In this document: positions 44,723 to 53,466 of the stretch, piece by piece | Layout of the letters: every line of letters starts with the position of its first letter | Position numbering within the stretch: the first letter of the stretch is position 1 | DNA from: Chitinophaga niabensis | Lineage (GTDB): Bacteria > Bacteroidota > Bacteroidia > Chitinophagales > Chitinophagaceae | Assembly (NCBI GenBank): GCA_017849435.1 | Contig: JAFIGY010000009.1 | Coordinates: 744,001-808,000, forward strand | DNA length: 64,000 bases | Reading direction: 5' to 3' | Position numbers and translations under genes: made by a program | The notes under the pieces: model-generated | What the model saw: only the letters and a program-made list of their open reading frames with translations | What the model was told of the DNA's origin: nothing | Database searches by the model: none

Positions 44723-47254
44723 ATGGATCAGAATTTTTCACCGCAAGTAAAGGAGATCATTTCATTTAGCAGGGAGGAGGCTTTACGCTTGGGGAATGAT
44801 TTCATCGGTACGGAACACCTGCTGCTCGGCATTATTCGTGAAGGTGAGGGAACGGCTGTTAAGATCCTGCAAGCTTTGAACGTAGATCTTTATGAGCTGC
44901 GAAAAGAAGTGGAACTGGCTATAAAAGACAAGACGGGAAAGAACATTGCGAATATCAACAGTTTGCCGCTTACCCGCCAGGCTGAGAAAGTTATCCGTGT
45001 GACCGTACTGGAAGCCAAGGCGCTCAAAAGTCCCACCGTGGAAACAGAGCACCTCATGCTCTCCATCCTGAAGAATAAAGAAAACGTATGTACTCAAATC
45101 CTTCAACAGTTTGACGTGGACTACGATACCTTCAAAAACGAATTGGGCTTCGTAAAATCTGCCGATCCGAAAGCAGAATTCGATGACCCGGGAGAAGAGG
45201 AGTTTGAAGACGAACGTAAGAGTTATGCTTCCAAAGCGAAGCAAACGAATACCAAGTCTAAAACCCCCGTACTCGACAATTTTGGCCGCGATATCACCAA
45301 GCTCGCTGAAAGCGGCAGCCTGGACCCCATCGTAGGCCGTGAGCAGGAAATAGAACGCGTTTCGCAGATCTTATCCCGCCGTAAAAAGAACAATCCCATC
45401 CTCATCGGTGAGCCCGGCGTAGGTAAAACCGCTATCGTGGAAGGCCTGGCCCTCCGTATTGTGCAACGCAAGGTATCCCGCGTGTTGTTCGATAAGAGGG
45501 TGGTGAGCCTTGACCTCGCCGCACTGGTAGCCGGAACCAAATACCGTGGCCAGTTTGAGGAAAGGATGAAAGCCATCATGAATGAGCTCGAGAAGAACAG
45601 GGATGTGATCCTGTTCATCGATGAGATACATACCATCGTAGGCGCCGGTGGCGCTTCCGGCTCGCTGGACGCTTCCAACATCTTCAAACCCGCTCTGGCA
45701 CGCGGTGAGCTCCAATGCATCGGTGCTTCCACGCTGGACGAGTACAGGATGTATATCGAAAAGGACGGCGCCCTCGACCGCCGGTTCCAAAAAGTAATGG
45801 TAGATCCTCCCACCGTGGAAGAAACCATACAGATACTCAATAACATCAAACCGCGCTACGAAGAATATCACAACGTAAGCTACACCGACGACGCCATCGA
45901 TGCCTGCGTGAAGCTGAGCGACCGCTATATGACGGACCGCCTGCTGCCCGATAAGGCCATCGACGTGCTCGATGAAGTGGGCGCACGCGTGCACCTCAAG
46001 AATATCAACGTTCCGCAGAATATCCTCGATCTGGAAAAACAGATCGAAGACATCAAGCAGGAAAAGAATAAGGTCGTGAAGAGCCAGCGCTTCGAAGAAG
46101 CCGCCGCCCTCCGCGATACCGAAAAGAAACTCGGGGAAGACCTCGAAAAGGCCAAAGCCGTTTGGGAAGAAGAAGTGAAACACAAACGCTACCCGATCGA
46201 TGAAGAAGCGATCGCGGAAGTGGTGAGCATGATGACCGGCATCCCGGTGAAACGGATGGTACAGGCTGAGAATGAAAAGCTGCGCCGTATGGGTGAAGAC
46301 CTGAAAGGCGCCGTGGTAGGGCAGGATGAGGCGATTAGCAAAGTCACCAAAGCCATTCAGCGTAACCGCGTAGGGTTGAAAGATCCGAAGAAACCGATCG
46401 GTACCTTCATCTTCCTCGGCCCCACCGGTGTAGGTAAAACCGAGCTGGCCAAAGCGCTCGCCCGCTACATGTTCGATTCGGAAGATGCGCTCATCCGCAT
46501 AGACATGAGCGAATACATGGAGAAATTCTCTGTAAGCCGCCTCATTGGTGCGCCTCCGGGATATGTAGGTTACGAAGAAGGTGGTCAGCTTACCGAAAAA
46601 GTGCGCCGCAAACCCTACTCCGTGATCCTGCTGGATGAGATCGAAAAAGCACATCCGGATATCTACAATATCCTGCTGCAGGTGCTCGATGATGGTATCC
46701 TCACCGATGGCCTGGGCCGTAAGGTGGACTTCAAAAACACACTCATCATCATGACCTCCAACATCGGGGTGCGTCAGTTGAAAGACTTCGGTGCCGGTGT
46801 TGGTTTCACCACCAGCTCAAGGCAGATATCGGAAGAAGAGAATACCAAGGCCGTGATCGAAAAGGCCCTGAAACGTACGTTCTCTCCTGAGTTCCTGAAC
46901 CGTATCGACGACGTGATCATCTTCAACACACTGTCCAAGGAACATATCTTCACCATCATCGACATTACGATGAAAGGAGTGCTCGCACGCCTGCAGAACC
47001 TGGGCTTCAGCCTGGAACTGACGGACGAGGCGAAAGGGTTCCTGGCCGAGAAAGGATATGATCAGCAGTTCGGCGCCCGCCCGCTGCACAGGGCCATCCA
47101 GAAATACCTGGAAGATCCGTTGGCAGAGGAAATCCTCAACATGAACATTCATAATGGGGATATATTGATCGCGGACCTCGACAAGGAAAACCAGAAACTG
47201 GTATTTTCCCTGAAGAATCCTTCCAAAAGCAAATCGGAAAAATCAGAAGCCTAA
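44723..47254 (+). CDS. clpC: ATP-dependent Clp protease ATP-binding subunit ClpC
   Basis: An 843-aa Hsp100 unfoldase. The N-terminal double Clp repeat ([23 protein letters not shown] and a second copy) is followed by AAA domain 1 with Walker A GEPGVGKT (near residue 229) and the Walker B region [18 protein letters not shown]-type middle segment ([17 protein letters not shown]) comes next, then AAA domain 2 with GPTGVGKT (near 566) and [13 protein letters not shown], and the C-terminal D2 small domain. The UVR segment favours ClpC over ClpA/B. It feeds substrates to ClpP in the cytosol. Confidence 0.95.
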   Translation: MDQNFSPQVKEIISFSREEALRLGNDFIGTEHLLLGIIREGEGTAVKILQALNVDLYELRKEVELAIKDKTGKNIANINSLPLTRQAEKVIRVTVLEAKALKSPTVETEHLMLSILKNKENVCTQILQQFDVDYDTFKNELGFVKSADPKAEFDDPGEEEFEDERKSYASKAKQTNTKSKTPVLDNFGRDITKLAESGSLDPIVGREQEIERVSQILSRRKKNNPILIGEPGVGKTAIVEGLALRIVQRKVSRVLFDKRVVSLDLAALVAGTKYRGQFEERMKAIMNELEKNRDVILFIDEIHTIVGAGGASGSLDASNIFKPALARGELQCIGASTLDEYRMYIEKDGALDRRFQKVMVDPPTVEETIQILNNIKPRYEEYHNVSYTDDAIDACVKLSDRYMTDRLLPDKAIDVLDEVGARVHLKNINVPQNILDLEKQIEDIKQEKNKVVKSQRFEEAAALRDTEKKLGEDLEKAKAVWEEEVKHKRYPIDEEAIAEVVSMMTGIPVKRMVQAENEKLRRMGEDLKGAVVGQDEAISKVTKAIQRNRVGLKDPKKPIGTFIFLGPTGVGKTELAKALARYMFDSEDALIRIDMSEYMEKFSVSRLIGAPPGYVGYEEGGQLTEKVRRKPYSVILLDEIEKAHPDIYNILLQVLDDGILTDGLGRKVDFKNTLIIMTSNIGVRQLKDFGAGVGFTTSSRQISEEENTKAVIEKALKRTFSPEFLNRIDDVIIFNTLSKEHIFTIIDITMKGVLARLQNLGFSLELTDEAKGFLAEKGYDQQFGARPLHRAIQKYLEDPLAEEILNMNIHNGDILIADLDKENQKLVFSLKNPSKSKSEKSEA

Positions 47255-47276
47255 AAACTTCGGATCATAAATTAGC

Positions 47277-47312
47277 AAGTCCCGCAGCATACGCTGCGGG
47301 ACTTTTTTTATT
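47277..47312 (+). terminator. Terminator of clpC
   Basis: AAGTCCCGCAGC-ATAC-GCTGCGGGACTT plus TTTTT; a perfect 12-bp stem. Confidence 0.92.
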
Positions 47313-47576
47313 CGCAATACGTTGTTCCCCAGTTCCTTCTCCTTCCATCTACATAAATTATATCTTATTAATATTAAATAAATAAAAAAGATTATAAATA
47401 TTATGTATTAATCAATTTTTATATGTAATATTGTGTGACCTTGGTTGGCAGATATTTTAAAACGAGAGAGTTATCAATGCAGTGCGACAGTGAATGGACT
47501 TCAGGCCAATGTTATCGTCATTTGAACTGTAAATCTTTAATAAAAAATAACGTGTATTCTCTTTAACCTATTTCCT
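47313..47576. other. AT-rich gap before the surface-protein cluster
   Basis: No gene is seen. It is very AT-rich up to about 47440 and must hold the promoter of the gene at 47577. Confidence 0.4.
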
Positions 47577-49319
47577 ATGAAAAAGTTTCTACGTATTGCC
47601 AGTATGGTCCTGGCAACGCTGTTGTTCTTCTCCTACGACAGTCTTAAAGCACAGGTAAAGATAGGGGGTAACCCTGCGGTGGTTGACCCTGACGCGATCC
47701 TCGAACTGGAAAGCAACCGCAAAGGTTTATTGCTGCCCCGTTTGAACGATGCCGGGTTCACTGCCCTGAAGGCCGCCAACCCCACGCAGGGTATGGTGAT
47801 CTACTATACAGGAGCCACAGCGCCGGGGGCGGGTTTTTATCTGAAAACAGGTCCCGCTATCACAGACTGGGTAAAGATGGCGAGTGATGGCGGCGCTAAC
47901 GGTGCGTGGACGCTGAATGGTAACTCCAACGCAGCAGTGGGCAGCTTCCTGGGTACGCCCGTTGGAACGAATGTGCCCCTTGTGCTGAAGGCTGCGGGAC
48001 AAACCGGTCTGACCGTAGGAGTGGATGGTAAGCTGGTGATTCCTTACGCAAATGTGGATGTAGCGGCGCCTGCCCTGAATGAAGTGTTGTTGATCGAAGC
48101 GGATGGTACGCTGAGAAGAAAGAGCCTGGATTTGACTTCGGTGAAAACATTGAATGGTTTACAGGGCGATGTGGTGATCGAAAAAGATCCGGATGATAAT
48201 CAAAATAATTTTTCCATCGCTGTTGACGCTGTGAACAAAAAGATACTCATCAAAACGCCGGTGATGACGGGCGGCGCTACACAGGAATATGGTTTCATGA
48301 AACTGGATGACTGGAAAAAATTACAGGCGATCACTTCTACGGATGGGTTCACGGTGGCAGCACTGCTGACAGGCGGCACACAGGACCCGAACGGTGGCAA
48401 GTTCACGTATGACGCTGTTTCCGGCAAATGGTCGCTCAGCCTGAATGAAGCAACAGAAACTGCACCCGGCCTGATCACTACCGGTGCGCAAACGCTTGCA
48501 GGGAACAAAACCTTCAAAGCGGCTCTGACCACAGTAGATGGAGACCTGGTAGTAAAGAATGACGCCTATCCCGGAACCGGGAATGTTACGCTGGATGGCA
48601 AACTGAAAATAGGAGACGCCGTGGATGCACCCGCTCCTGCGGCCGGTACTACTTATGAAGTAATGGTGCGTGATGCCACTGAAGTGAAGAAGGTAACGAT
48701 CCCCAGCTGGAAACTCTCTACCAGTGCTATCGCCAGCATCACTACGCCCGCCGGTACCGTAACAGGTAATGCAGCGGCAGGCGATCTGCAGTTTGCTACC
48801 GGTACAACGGGTACAGACTTCGCCATTGCGAACTCCCCGAACAAGATCACTTTCAACATACCTGATGCGAGCGCTACCGCACGCGGTCTTATGACGATCA
48901 ACGACCAGACCTTTGAAGGGAACAAGACCTTTAACAAACAGGTGACCGTAGGTTCCGGTGTAGCGGCTAACTCCAACCTGAACATCAATGGTTCCGTGGG
49001 TGTGAATTTCCGTGAAGTGGCCAACGGGGTTACGCTGGGTGCGAATGACTATATCGTGCTGATCAAGACCGGCGCCGGCGACGTAAGCATCTCGCTCCCC
49101 GATGCTACCACCTGCAGCGGAAGGGTCTATATTATAAAGAGGATCCCGCAGGGCGTTGCCGTTCCGGCGGATGAAACTACCAGCGTGATCGTGAACACCA
49201 GTGCAGGACAAACGATCAACGGCGTATCTAATACAAAGATCACCGTACCGCATACTTCCATTACCCTGATGTCAGACGGTACCAACTGGCAAATGCTGAG
49301 CAGAGGTCCCGGCTTATAA
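47577..49319 (+). CDS. Secreted fibre-like repeat protein
   Basis: A 580-aa protein with a signal peptide (MVLATLLFFSYDSLKAQ). The mature start VKIGGNPAVVDPDAILELES and GLLLPRL are typical of Bacteroidota secreted fibre-like proteins and occur again in the next gene. The body is a Gly/Thr/Ala-rich, low-Cys, beta-helix- or fibre-like chain with repeated GNKTF units (LAGNKTFKAALTTVDGDLVV, FEGNKTFNKQVTVGSGV), as in phage-tail-fibre and adhesin shafts. A compact C-terminal domain ends INGVSNTKITVPHTSITLMS. Probably a surface structural or adhesive protein; function unproven. Confidence 0.7.
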   Translation: MKKFLRIASMVLATLLFFSYDSLKAQVKIGGNPAVVDPDAILELESNRKGLLLPRLNDAGFTALKAANPTQGMVIYYTGATAPGAGFYLKTGPAITDWVKMASDGGANGAWTLNGNSNAAVGSFLGTPVGTNVPLVLKAAGQTGLTVGVDGKLVIPYANVDVAAPALNEVLLIEADGTLRRKSLDLTSVKTLNGLQGDVVIEKDPDDNQNNFSIAVDAVNKKILIKTPVMTGGATQEYGFMKLDDWKKLQAITSTDGFTVAALLTGGTQDPNGGKFTYDAVSGKWSLSLNEATETAPGLITTGAQTLAGNKTFKAALTTVDGDLVVKNDAYPGTGNVTLDGKLKIGDAVDAPAPAAGTTYEVMVRDATEVKKVTIPSWKLSTSAIASITTPAGTVTGNAAAGDLQFATGTTGTDFAIANSPNKITFNIPDASATARGLMTINDQTFEGNKTFNKQVTVGSGVAANSNLNINGSVGVNFREVANGVTLGANDYIVLIKTGAGDVSISLPDATTCSGRVYIIKRIPQGVAVPADETTSVIVNTSAGQTINGVSNTKITVPHTSITLMSDGTNWQMLSRGPGL

Positions 49320-49409
49320 TAACTGATTCACTGGAACGGTTATACGAAAATGATAACCGTTCCAGTATAATCTAAATGCAAGCAAATGACGTTCCTGTAT
49401 ATCAAGAAG

Positions 49410-50543
49410 ATGTTTCGTTTGAAAACAGTGTTGATGCTGATGGGTTGCGGTCTTGCTGCTTTGCCGTCCAATGCGCAACTGAAGCTTGGGGGATCTCCCG
49501 AGGCTGCGCGCGGGGACGCTGTGCTGGAATTAGGATCGCAACGAAAAGGTTTATTGCTGCCACGGATCACCAATGCTGCACTGACATCCAATCCGCTGGA
49601 TACTTCCACAAAAGGGATGATGATATTCAATGTGGATGATAACAACCTCTACATAAAAAAACAAAACGGCGTTGCAGGTTGGAACAAAGTGGCGGACTTT
49701 TCCAACTTCGGGCTGGGCAATCTTTCCGATGCGGCCTATGTTGGTATTCCCGCTGCCAATCAATTGCTCCGCTTCAGCGGTACCAAATGGGAGAACTGGA
49801 CGCACAATTTCCTCACCACCGCGCAAACGGTGACGCTTACCGGGGATGTAACGGGCAGCGCGCTTCTTTCCGGCAACATTCCCACAACATTATCGAATAC
49901 CGGCGTTACTGCAGGCATTTATCCCAAAGTGACGGTAGATACCAAAGGACGCGTAACGGCGGGTAGTGCACTGGCAGCCGGAGATATTCCGGCAGGTTCG
50001 GGGTACTATATTCAGAACCAGAATGCCGTGGTACAAACGGGAGACTATCGTATTGGCGGTACCGGAGCGGCGGCAAATGTTACTATCACCTCCATGACGG
50101 CGGGCAGTGTATTATTTGCCGGCACAGGCGGAGCGGTGGCGCAGAAAAATGCACAGCTGTTCTGGGACAATACCGCCAATGAACTGGGGATTGGTACCAC
50201 AAATCCGGCAGCCAGACTGGATGTGAACGGGAGCTTCAAACTGGGCGCCACCGGAACGCCGCTGGGCAATATCATTAAAACCAATTTTTCCGTTAACGTA
50301 GCCGGTGGATTTGATTATAACACTGCCAAAAGTATTACTTACAACTTTCCTGCGGGGATCTCCCTTTCCGGAACAGAGAGTATTATTCTGAATCCCAGGG
50401 CAGACCTTCCCGTTGGTGTGGGTATAGGCTGGGCACGGGTGACGAATGCGGCTACCCGCGAGATCACGATCAATTTTACCAACAGTGGAGCCATTAAAAC
50501 TATTGGTACGATAGCTTTCGATGTTACTATCATCCAACTATGA
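49410..50543 (+). CDS. Secreted tail-fibre-like protein
   Basis: About 377 aa from ATG at 49410 (MFRLKTVLMLMGCGLAALPSNAQ). The upstream ATG at 49386 only adds residues before the signal peptide. The mature part opens with LKLGGSPEAARGDAVLELGS and GLLLPRI, like the previous gene. It then has a repeat that is very common in phage tail fibres (GNIPTTLSNTGVTAGIYPK, VTVDTKGRVTAG), and GIGTTNPAARLDVNGSFKLG, a trimeric-fibre cap-like segment. It is cotranscribed with its neighbours (gaps of 66-90 nt and 11 nt). Confidence 0.72.
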   Translation: MFRLKTVLMLMGCGLAALPSNAQLKLGGSPEAARGDAVLELGSQRKGLLLPRITNAALTSNPLDTSTKGMMIFNVDDNNLYIKKQNGVAGWNKVADFSNFGLGNLSDAAYVGIPAANQLLRFSGTKWENWTHNFLTTAQTVTLTGDVTGSALLSGNIPTTLSNTGVTAGIYPKVTVDTKGRVTAGSALAAGDIPAGSGYYIQNQNAVVQTGDYRIGGTGAAANVTITSMTAGSVLFAGTGGAVAQKNAQLFWDNTANELGIGTTNPAARLDVNGSFKLGATGTPLGNIIKTNFSVNVAGGFDYNTAKSITYNFPAGISLSGTESIILNPRADLPVGVGIGWARVTNAATREITINFTNSGAIKTIGTIAFDVTIIQL

Positions 50544-50554
50544 CACCATAACCC

Positions 50555-52156
50555 ATGCGTTCAACCCTCATCACCATATCACTCCTGATCCTCGCCGCAC
50601 TCCCGCTCGCAGCGCAACAGGGCGTCTATATCGCCCCGGGCACGCGCGTGCAAATAGCGCCCGGCGAAACAATGGGGATCTATGGAAATATGGTGAACAA
50701 TGGAGTGTTGGGCAGTGGTGACAAAGCCGTGGTCCAGTTCTATGGAAAAACATGGAATAACGGTAACGGGGCTACGCTGCCGGACGAAAGCGTGAGCGGG
50801 TTCAATGGCAAAGGAGGGATATTCCGGTTCTCCGGCAATAATCCACTGTATGGCAACCTCGGCGCACAGCAACTTTACGGCGGCTACAGCGTTGTAACCC
50901 ATACCGGCGCCACTTTCCCCAACCTGGAAGTAAACAACCGCCTCGGCATCCTTCTTTCGGACCTCAGCGATCTGAAAGTCCGCAATAACCTCAACTTTTC
51001 AACCGGTCATCTTTTCCTCAACGGCTGGAACCTGGTGGTAGGCGACGGCAATCCGGGTACCATCACCGGTTACAGCGAACAATCGTTTGTAGTGACCGGC
51101 ACCACCATCGCCGGTGGGTTTTTATACCGGGAACAGATCGGTGGCGCCTCGGGTAAAGTGGTGTTCCCCATCGGCACTTCGCCAGCCACCTATGCGCCTG
51201 CGGCCGTTGAGTTTGCGGGGACGGCAGATGATTTCAGGGCGAGGGTGTTTGACAGTGTATACCAGTTCGCCATTTCCGGCCTGGTGAACAAACTGGATTT
51301 CACGAACAAAACCTGGAATGTGGCACGGGGGAAAAACAGCAACGCAGAAACAAAACTGACCCTGCAACATATGGACGCGGATGAGGGGCGCGACTATAGC
51401 GCATTTCGTGCAACCAGCTACGTAACGCGTTTCCTGAACAATACCTGGGATTATTTGGATCCCCCGGAAAGCCTGCCCATGCCGGGTAATCTTACTACCA
51501 CCAATACACTGAAGAACGCCACCATGCACTTCCGGCTGTTCAGAGACGGCTTGTCTAACAACGAATACTTTACGAAGGCCTCTGTGTTGTATGGCCCGTA
51601 TGCACCTGCTGCTTTTATTTATTTCAATGCCTGGCGCCTGTCAGAAAACTTCGCACAACTGGAATGGTCCGTTTCGCGTGAGCTGAACAATGACCATTTT
51701 GAGATCGAGCGACGTTTTGATAAGGACACCGGCTTTACCAAAGTGGGCGAGATGCCCTCCCAGGCGCCTAACGGCAATTCCAATATCCGCCTGGATTATC
51801 GCTATCCAGATCCTAATAGCTATGACGGTTGGACGTACTACCGCATCAAAGCCGTTTCAAAGAATGGCCGCGTAAGCTACTCAGAGATCAAAGCCGTGCC
51901 GCCCTTCCTGCGGGTGGATGTATGGCCGAACCCCAACAAAGGCCAGTTCCAGGTGAGGATACGCGGGGAAAGAACGGAGCTGATCATGCAGATCGTGAAT
52001 ACCGCAGGCCAGGTACTGAATCAGTACATGGTAAAAGGGGAAGCTACCATCAGGGTCACTGGTCTTGCCAAAGGCACCTATATACTCGCCTTCTTCGATC
52101 AAACAACCAACCGCCTTATGCGCACGCATAAAGTGATCGTTATCGACCGGCCGTAA
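50555..52156 (+). CDS. T9SS type A sorting-domain surface protein
   Basis: A 533-aa protein with a signal peptide (ITISLLILAALPLAAQ). The middle is Asn/Gly/Tyr-rich beta structure. The C-terminal 80 residues form a type IX secretion sorting domain: LRVDVWPNPNKGQFQVRI, LIMQIVNTAGQVLNQYMV and LAKGTYILAFF. It should be exported by the PorSS/T9SS and fixed on the cell surface. It lies 11 nt after the tail-fibre-like gene, so the three proteins may form one surface structure. Confidence 0.85.
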   Translation: MRSTLITISLLILAALPLAAQQGVYIAPGTRVQIAPGETMGIYGNMVNNGVLGSGDKAVVQFYGKTWNNGNGATLPDESVSGFNGKGGIFRFSGNNPLYGNLGAQQLYGGYSVVTHTGATFPNLEVNNRLGILLSDLSDLKVRNNLNFSTGHLFLNGWNLVVGDGNPGTITGYSEQSFVVTGTTIAGGFLYREQIGGASGKVVFPIGTSPATYAPAAVEFAGTADDFRARVFDSVYQFAISGLVNKLDFTNKTWNVARGKNSNAETKLTLQHMDADEGRDYSAFRATSYVTRFLNNTWDYLDPPESLPMPGNLTTTNTLKNATMHFRLFRDGLSNNEYFTKASVLYGPYAPAAFIYFNAWRLSENFAQLEWSVSRELNNDHFEIERRFDKDTGFTKVGEMPSQAPNGNSNIRLDYRYPDPNSYDGWTYYRIKAVSKNGRVSYSEIKAVPPFLRVDVWPNPNKGQFQVRIRGERTELIMQIVNTAGQVLNQYMVKGEATIRVTGLAKGTYILAFFDQTTNRLMRTHKVIVIDRP

Positions 52157-52176
52157 ACACCCGACCCCGAATTCTC

Positions 52177-52207
52177 TTTGATTTTTCCCGGATTTGCGGC
52201 ATTTTTG
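52177..52207 (+). promoter_or_regulatory. Promoter of cmk
   Basis: TTTG (52177-52180), 19 nt, CATTTTTG (52200-52207). A start site about 5 nt downstream would fall after the ATG at 52210, which favours the GTG at 52255 as the true cmk start. Confidence 0.45.
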
Positions 52208-52254
52208 CAATGGTAATCATACATCGCGATCACCTGCACACTCAAAACCCGGAT

Positions 52255-52944
52255 GTGAAAAAGATCATCATTACAATAGACGGTTATTCTTCCTGCGGAA
52301 AGAGTACGCTGGCAAAGCAACTGGCAGCAAAGCTGAACTATCTGTATATAGACAGTGGTGCCATGTATCGTGCCATTACCCTCTATTTCATTCAACAGCG
52401 TGTGGAATGGAATGATTCGGTACAGGTGAAAAATGCACTGGAGAATATTTCCCTCGAATTCATCCATAACCAGATCTCCGGTCAAAGCGATATGTTCCTC
52501 AACGGAGAGAATGTGGAACAAATGATCCGGGAAATGCTGGTAGCAGAAAGAGTGAGTGAAGTGGCGGCCATCCGTGAAGTGCGCGAATTTGCAGTGGCAC
52601 AGCAACAAAAGATGGGTGCGCAAAAAGGGATCGTGATGGATGGAAGAGATATCGGCACCGTGGTGTTCCCGCATGCAGAGCTGAAAATATTCATGACCGC
52701 AGATCCCGCTATCAGAGTGGAACGCAGGTTCAAAGAACTGTACGCAAAGAATCCCAATATCACGCTCCACGAAGTGAAAGAAAACCTCGAACTCCGGGAT
52801 TATATCGATGCCAACCGGGAAATAAGCCCGCTCAGAAAGGCAGAAGATGCCATTATACTGGACAATAGCCAGTTAAATCTCCAGGAACAGCTGGATCTTG
52901 TCATGCAATGGGTAGAAGATGCGATCATGGCACATTCTTCTTGA
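52255..52944 (+). CDS. cmk: Cytidylate kinase
   Basis: About 229 aa from the GTG at 52255, giving (M)KKIIITIDGYSSCGKST, which matches the normal family start. The ATG at 52210 is in frame but would add 15 unusual residues and overlaps the promoter. The P-loop is GYSSCGKST, and the CMP-binding region includes YIDSGAMYRAIT and IVMDGRDIGTVVFPHA, with the RR-type lid RRFKELYAKN. It phosphorylates CMP and dCMP with ATP. Confidence 0.92.
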   Translation: MKKIIITIDGYSSCGKSTLAKQLAAKLNYLYIDSGAMYRAITLYFIQQRVEWNDSVQVKNALENISLEFIHNQISGQSDMFLNGENVEQMIREMLVAERVSEVAAIREVREFAVAQQQKMGAQKGIVMDGRDIGTVVFPHAELKIFMTADPAIRVERRFKELYAKNPNITLHEVKENLELRDYIDANREISPLRKAEDAIILDNSQLNLQEQLDLVMQWVEDAIMAHSS

Positions 52945-52950
52945 AAAATT

Positions 52951-52981
52951 TTTGTATATCAAAAAAACGTTATTACCTTTG
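52951..52981 (+). promoter_or_regulatory. Strong promoter upstream of an orphan transcript
   Basis: TTTG (52951-52954), exactly 19 nt, TACCTTTG (52974-52981): an almost ideal Bacteroidota promoter directly after cmk, with no ORF for the next 480 bases. Confidence 0.65.
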
Positions 52982-52985
52982 GAAT

Positions 52986-53435
52986 AATTACCTCATCCTC
53001 CGAAATTCCTGCATTTTATGGTCTTGGCCCGTATTCCGTTCATTGGACGAGATGGCGTTTTGCCAAGTGATCTGTAGACCGGATTGACACATACCTGGAA
53101 AAAAACCTGAATTTTGTTGCAAATCATTGATTGATAGAGGCTACCGGATGGCGCTGTGCGGATCCTGTAACTTTTATCGCAGCAAGACGGCGGTTTTAAG
53201 TGATGTCCATATAAAGGCTTTTAGGCCATATCCGGACTATATCCAGGCAAAAGACCATGCTATTAACCGTATATAAACGAACTACGATATAATTATACAT
53301 ACCCTGCTAATGGCATGGGATGTTGTAAAAACGAAATGTGGAATGCGGTCGCATTAGTCGGCCCTATTTCATATTTTCAGTAGGTGTATTCGGTTAATAG
53401 GAAAGGGGCGAATTCTTTCGCCCCTTCGCTTTTTA
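52986..53435 (+). ncRNA. Candidate orphan non-coding RNA, about 450 nt
   Basis: It is bounded by the strong promoter at 52951-52981 and an intrinsic terminator at 53403-53435. No reading frame of real length is present inside. Local hairpins include AATGCG-GT-CGCATT near 53350. I looked for tmRNA, RNase P RNA and SRP/6S landmarks and did not find them. It may be a stand-alone small RNA, or a long leader of the TPR histidine kinase gene at 53467. The extent is inference from promoter and terminator. Confidence 0.45.
53403..53435 (+). terminator. Terminator before the histidine kinase gene
   Basis: AAGGGGCGAA-TTCT-TTCGCCCCTT (10 bp) with a following CGCTTTTT, 32 nt before the histidine kinase start. 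It ends the orphan transcript or attenuates the kinase gene. Confidence 0.8.
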
Positions 53436-53466
53436 TTGATTCAAAATTTTTACCTTGTGAACACTG

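Noticed and set aside
45371-46654. Reverse 427-codon frame opposite clpC
   Set aside because: His/Phe/Val-rich translation typical of an antisense shadow of a strongly biased gene.
47577-50543. Prophage tail genes
   Set aside because: The tail-fibre-like proteins have signal peptides and sit with a T9SS substrate; no capsid, terminase, lysis or integrase genes are present.
52986-53435. tmRNA or RNase P RNA as identity of the orphan transcript
   Set aside because: No tRNA-like end with CCA, no tag frame, and none of the conserved RNase P core strings were found.
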